NCBI GenBank assembly: GCA_900548615.1
Contig: URKW01000048.1
Coordinates: forward strand, 1 to 16,635
Reading direction: 5' to 3'
DNA from: an uncultured Eubacteriales bacterium
GTDB lineage: Bacteria; Bacillota; Clostridia; Oscillospirales; Oscillospiraceae
DNA length: 16,635 nt
Positions 14,577-16,635 of the stretch are shown here, in pieces (the first letter of the stretch is position 1; each line of letters begins with the position of its first letter). The notes beneath the pieces were generated by a model that did no database searches, had not been told where the DNA came from, and was given only the letters and a program-made list of their open reading frames with translations. The position numbers were made by a program, and so were the translations under genes.

Positions 14577-15653
14577 ATGAGCAAGAATATTTTCGTATTT
14601 GTTGAGCAGCGGGGCGGCAGCATCCAGAAGGTCAGCCTTGAGCTGATCGGCGAGGCCACCAGGCTGGCCGCCGATCTGGGCGAGGCGGTGGTGGCCGTCC
14701 TCATGGGCCACAACATCGCCGACAAGGCCGACATGCTGTGCCAGTACGGCGCAGACGAGGTGCTGGTGCTGGATCATCCCGTGCTGGCCGAGTACACCAC
14801 CGAGCCCTACGTCAAGGGCATGGAGTACGTGATCCGCCATTACGAGCCCAATATCGTACTGTTCGGCGCAAGCTCCATCGGCCGCGATATGGCACCCCGC
14901 ATTGCCGGACGTATCCACACCGGCCTGACCGCCGACTGCACCCGTCTGGATGTGGACGTGGAGAAGTACAAGGGCTATCTGCGTGCGGCTACCTCTCTGC
15001 CGGAGGAGCGCATCGAGAAGCTGGACACCGCCGACCGCAATCTGAAGATGACCCGTCCCGCCTTTGGCGGCAACGTGATGGCCACCATCATCTGCCCCAA
15101 CTACCGGCCCCAGATGGCCACGGTGCGGCCCGGCGTCATGGAAATGCCCCGGCGGGATATGAGCCGTCAGGGAAAAATCACCGTGGTGGACGCGGGACTT
15201 TCGATGGATGACTGCAATGTGGAGATCATGCAGGTGGTGCATGACGATAAGAAGTCCGTGGATATCACCGAGGCCAAGGTGCTGGTGTCCGGCGGCCGCG
15301 GCGTCGGCAGCGCCGAGGGCTACGCGCCTCTGCGTGAGCTGGCCGAAGTGCTGGGCGGCGAGGTGTCCTCCTCCCGTATCGGCGTGGACAGCGGCTGGAT
15401 CGAGAAGGATCGTCAGGTGGGCCAGACCGGCAAGACGGTACACCCTGACCTGTACGTGGCCTGCGGCATCTCCGGCGCTATCCAGCATCTGGCGGGCATG
15501 GAGGGCAGCGAGTTCGTCATCGCCATCAACAAGGACGAGACCTGCCCCATGATGAAGCTGGCGGATCTGGGCATTGTGGGCGACCTGCACGTGATCGTGC
15601 CCAAGCTGACCGAGGCCATCAAGGCCTATAAGGCCGCGCAGAAGGTGGACTGA
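14577..15653 (+). CDS. etfA: Electron transfer flavoprotein alpha subunit (second copy)
   Basis: The 358-residue product is a complete EtfA. The N-terminal domain starts MSKNIFVFVEQRGG and includes VLFGASSIGRDMAPRIAGRI (residues 95-112) and LTADCTRLDVD. The C-terminal FAD domain shows SGGRGVGS (238-245), VGQTGKTVHPDLY (281-293), GISGAIQHLAGM (297-308) and INKD (317-320), all expected for FAD binding. It forms a heterodimer with the EtfB encoded 15 nt upstream and passes electrons to or from the acyl-CoA dehydrogenase of the operon. AGGAGGG lies 7 nt before the ATG. The next gene starts 10 nt after its stop. Confidence 0.95.
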   Translation: MSKNIFVFVEQRGGSIQKVSLELIGEATRLAADLGEAVVAVLMGHNIADKADMLCQYGADEVLVLDHPVLAEYTTEPYVKGMEYVIRHYEPNIVLFGASSIGRDMAPRIAGRIHTGLTADCTRLDVDVEKYKGYLRAATSLPEERIEKLDTADRNLKMTRPAFGGNVMATIICPNYRPQMATVRPGVMEMPRRDMSRQGKITVVDAGLSMDDCNVEIMQVVHDDKKSVDITEAKVLVSGGRGVGSAEGYAPLRELAEVLGGEVSSSRIGVDSGWIEKDRQVGQTGKTVHPDLYVACGISGAIQHLAGMEGSEFVIAINKDETCPMMKLADLGIVGDLHVIVPKLTEAIKAYKAAQKVD

Positions 15654-15663
15654 GGTGACGGCC

Positions 15664-16440
15664 ATGTATGAACATCTGCTGTTTGAGATCAAGGATTCCA
15701 TTGCGTACATCACCATCAACAATCCCAAGTCCCTGAATGCCCTGAACACCGCCACGCTGACGGAGCTAAACAAGTGCCTTGCCCAGCTGGAAAAGCGCAA
15801 GGACGCCCGTGTGGTCATCGTCACCGGCAGCGGGGCCAAGGCGTTTGTGGCGGGCGCGGATATCTCCGAGATGGTCAATGCCACCTCGGAGGAGGGGCGC
15901 ACCATGGCGCTGCTGGCGGACGAAGCCTTCTGCCGGTTGGAGCGGATGCCTCAGGTGAGCATCGCCGCCGTGAACGGCTATGCACTGGGCGGCGGCTGTG
16001 AGCTGGCTATGGCCTGTGATATCCGTATCGCCGCCGACACCGCTGTGTTCGGCCAGCCGGAGTGCGGTCTGGGCATTCTGCCTGGCTTCGGCGGCACCCA
16101 GCGGCTGCCCCGACTCATCGGCAAGGGGCGGGCTAAGGAGCTGATCTTCACCTGTGACCGTATCGATGCCCAGGAGGCTTACCGCATTGGCCTTGCCAAC
16201 AAGGTGGTGCCCAAGGAGGAGCTGATGGCGGCCTGCGAGACCATGGCCCGGAAGATCCTGTCCAAAGGCAGCTATGCTGTGACGCTGGCGAAGGCCTGCG
16301 TGGAGAGCGGCATGGACATGGATATCGAAAACGGCCTGCGGATGGAGGCCACCACCTTCGGTATGTCCTTCGCCACCCACGACAAGGCGGAGGGAATGCG
16401 GGCATTTCTGGAAAAACGTCCGGCGCAGTTTACGGACTGA
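15664..16440 (+). CDS. Enoyl-CoA hydratase (crotonase family)
   Basis: The 258-residue product has the standard crotonase length and motifs. The oxyanion-hole segments are FVAGADISEM (residues 61-70) and NGYALGGGCELAMACD (104-119), and the two catalytic glutamates expected for hydratases are present as E113 (GGGCEL) and E133 (FGQPECGLGILPGFGGTQRL). It should add water to a short-chain 2-enoyl-CoA, or run in reverse. I chose the ATG at 15664 with GAGGTG 6 nt upstream; a GTG at 15655 is in frame but lies in that site. With the acyl-CoA dehydrogenase and EtfBA it gives two successive steps of a butyrate-like or beta-oxidation-like route. The thiolase and 3-hydroxyacyl-CoA dehydrogenase are not in the window. 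Confidence 0.93.
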   Translation: MYEHLLFEIKDSIAYITINNPKSLNALNTATLTELNKCLAQLEKRKDARVVIVTGSGAKAFVAGADISEMVNATSEEGRTMALLADEAFCRLERMPQVSIAAVNGYALGGGCELAMACDIRIAADTAVFGQPECGLGILPGFGGTQRLPRLIGKGRAKELIFTCDRIDAQEAYRIGLANKVVPKEELMAACETMARKILSKGSYAVTLAKACVESGMDMDIENGLRMEATTFGMSFATHDKAEGMRAFLEKRPAQFTD

Positions 16441-16462
16441 GCTTGGCGGCGGGCGGATAGAT

Positions 16463-16506
16463 AAAATAAAATTCCTCCGGGCGTATGCCCGGAGGAATTT
16501 TATTTT
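16463..16506. terminator. Strong terminator ending the acd-etfBA-crt operon
   Basis: A perfect 20-bp stem (AAAATAAAATTCCTCCGGGC and its complement) with a GTAT loop lies 22 bp after the crotonase stop. A and T runs at the two ends make it work in both directions. It marks the boundary with the insertion sequence that follows. Confidence 0.93.
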
Positions 16507-16530
16507 CAGCCTGTCAAAAAACTACCCAAG

Positions 16531-16567
16531 CACCCCTGTTTCTGGTATAATAAAGGAAACGGGGGTG
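16531..16567 (+). promoter_or_regulatory. Transposase promoter inside a ribosome-site hairpin
   Basis: TGGTATAAT (16543-16551) is an extended -10 and lies in the loop of an inverted repeat: CACCCCTGTTTC (16531-16542) pairs with GAAACGGGGGTG (16556-16567) with one G-T pair. The right arm contains the GGGGGTG ribosome site of the transposase. A transcript entering from outside would hide the site, while one starting at the internal promoter would not. No good -35 is seen. Confidence 0.5.
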
Positions 16568-16572
16568 TCTTT

Positions 16573-16635
16573 ATGGAGAACTGGAGAAAAGATGCACGGC
16601 ATGAGCCAATCATCGTAGATTTGGAGGCGCTGGTG
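16573..16635 (+). mobile_element. Transposase N-terminus, probably IS1182-like (partial)
   Basis: Twenty-one codons are visible before the window ends, reading MENWRKDARHEPIIVDLEAL and then V. The HEPIIVDLEALV segment resembles the conserved start of IS1182-type DDE transposases, where it precedes a P-x-DHLLRKI motif that would lie just outside. The start follows GGGGGTG by 5 nt. The left end of the element probably lies between the operon terminator and the promoter hairpin, perhaps near CTGTCAAAAAACTACCC at 16511-16527, but the second terminal repeat is not available. Family assignment from so short a stretch is tentative. Confidence 0.6.

Overview
The window looks like chromosomal DNA of a moderately GC-rich, anaerobic, endospore-forming Firmicute, most plausibly a gut Oscillospiraceae-type clostridium. 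The reasons are oxygen-sensitive 2-hydroxyacyl-CoA dehydratase genes, paired acyl-CoA dehydrogenase/EtfBA modules of clostridial type, a spoIIID sporulation regulator, a UPF0371 (DUF1846) gene, AGGAGG ribosome sites and consensus sigma-A promoters. The family placement is inference; no rRNA or tRNA gene is present.

Region 1 (1-8032, minus strand) is one long operon for reductive amino-acid (Stickland) fermentation. It reads, in transcription order, activator hadI, dehydratase hadB and hadC, CoA-transferase hadA, (R)-2-hydroxyacid dehydrogenase ldhA, acyl-CoA dehydrogenase acdB, etfB and the first 18 codons of etfA. A 2-oxoacid from transamination is reduced to the (R)-2-hydroxyacid, activated to its CoA ester, dehydrated by the ATP-primed radical dehydratase, and the enoyl-CoA is reduced by AcdB with EtfBA. 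The operon starts at a perfect TTGACA-17-TATAAT promoter with a FadR/GntR-like palindrome at the transcription start. The etfB-etfA junction carries about 280 bp of consecutive hairpins.

Region 2 (8078-10660) holds two small unknown genes on the minus strand, joined by a hairpin that covers the second gene's ribosome site, and a divergent UPF0371 gene ending at a 17-bp-stem terminator. Two 133-bp copies of a MITE-like palindromic repeat lie on either side.

Region 3 (10679-12386, minus strand) carries spoIIID with an unusual start codon, an HpcH/HpaI-family aldolase and a marR-type regulator, separated by terminators.

Region 4 (12418-16506, plus strand) is a second electron-transfer operon, divergent from marR: acyl-CoA dehydrogenase, etfB, etfA and enoyl-CoA hydratase, ended by a 20-bp-stem terminator. 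The marR/acd intergenic region has two good promoters facing away from each other and two perfect palindromes, suggesting control by the MarR protein. The acyl-CoA dehydrogenase has a 57-bp in-frame insertion containing a run of 12 C, which could be a frameshifting switch or an assembly error.

Region 5 (16507-16635) is the left end of an insertion sequence, probably IS1182-like; its transposase is cut by the window edge.

The most unusual points are the C12 insertion, the hairpin array inside etfBA, the operator-like palindromes, and the repeat pair.
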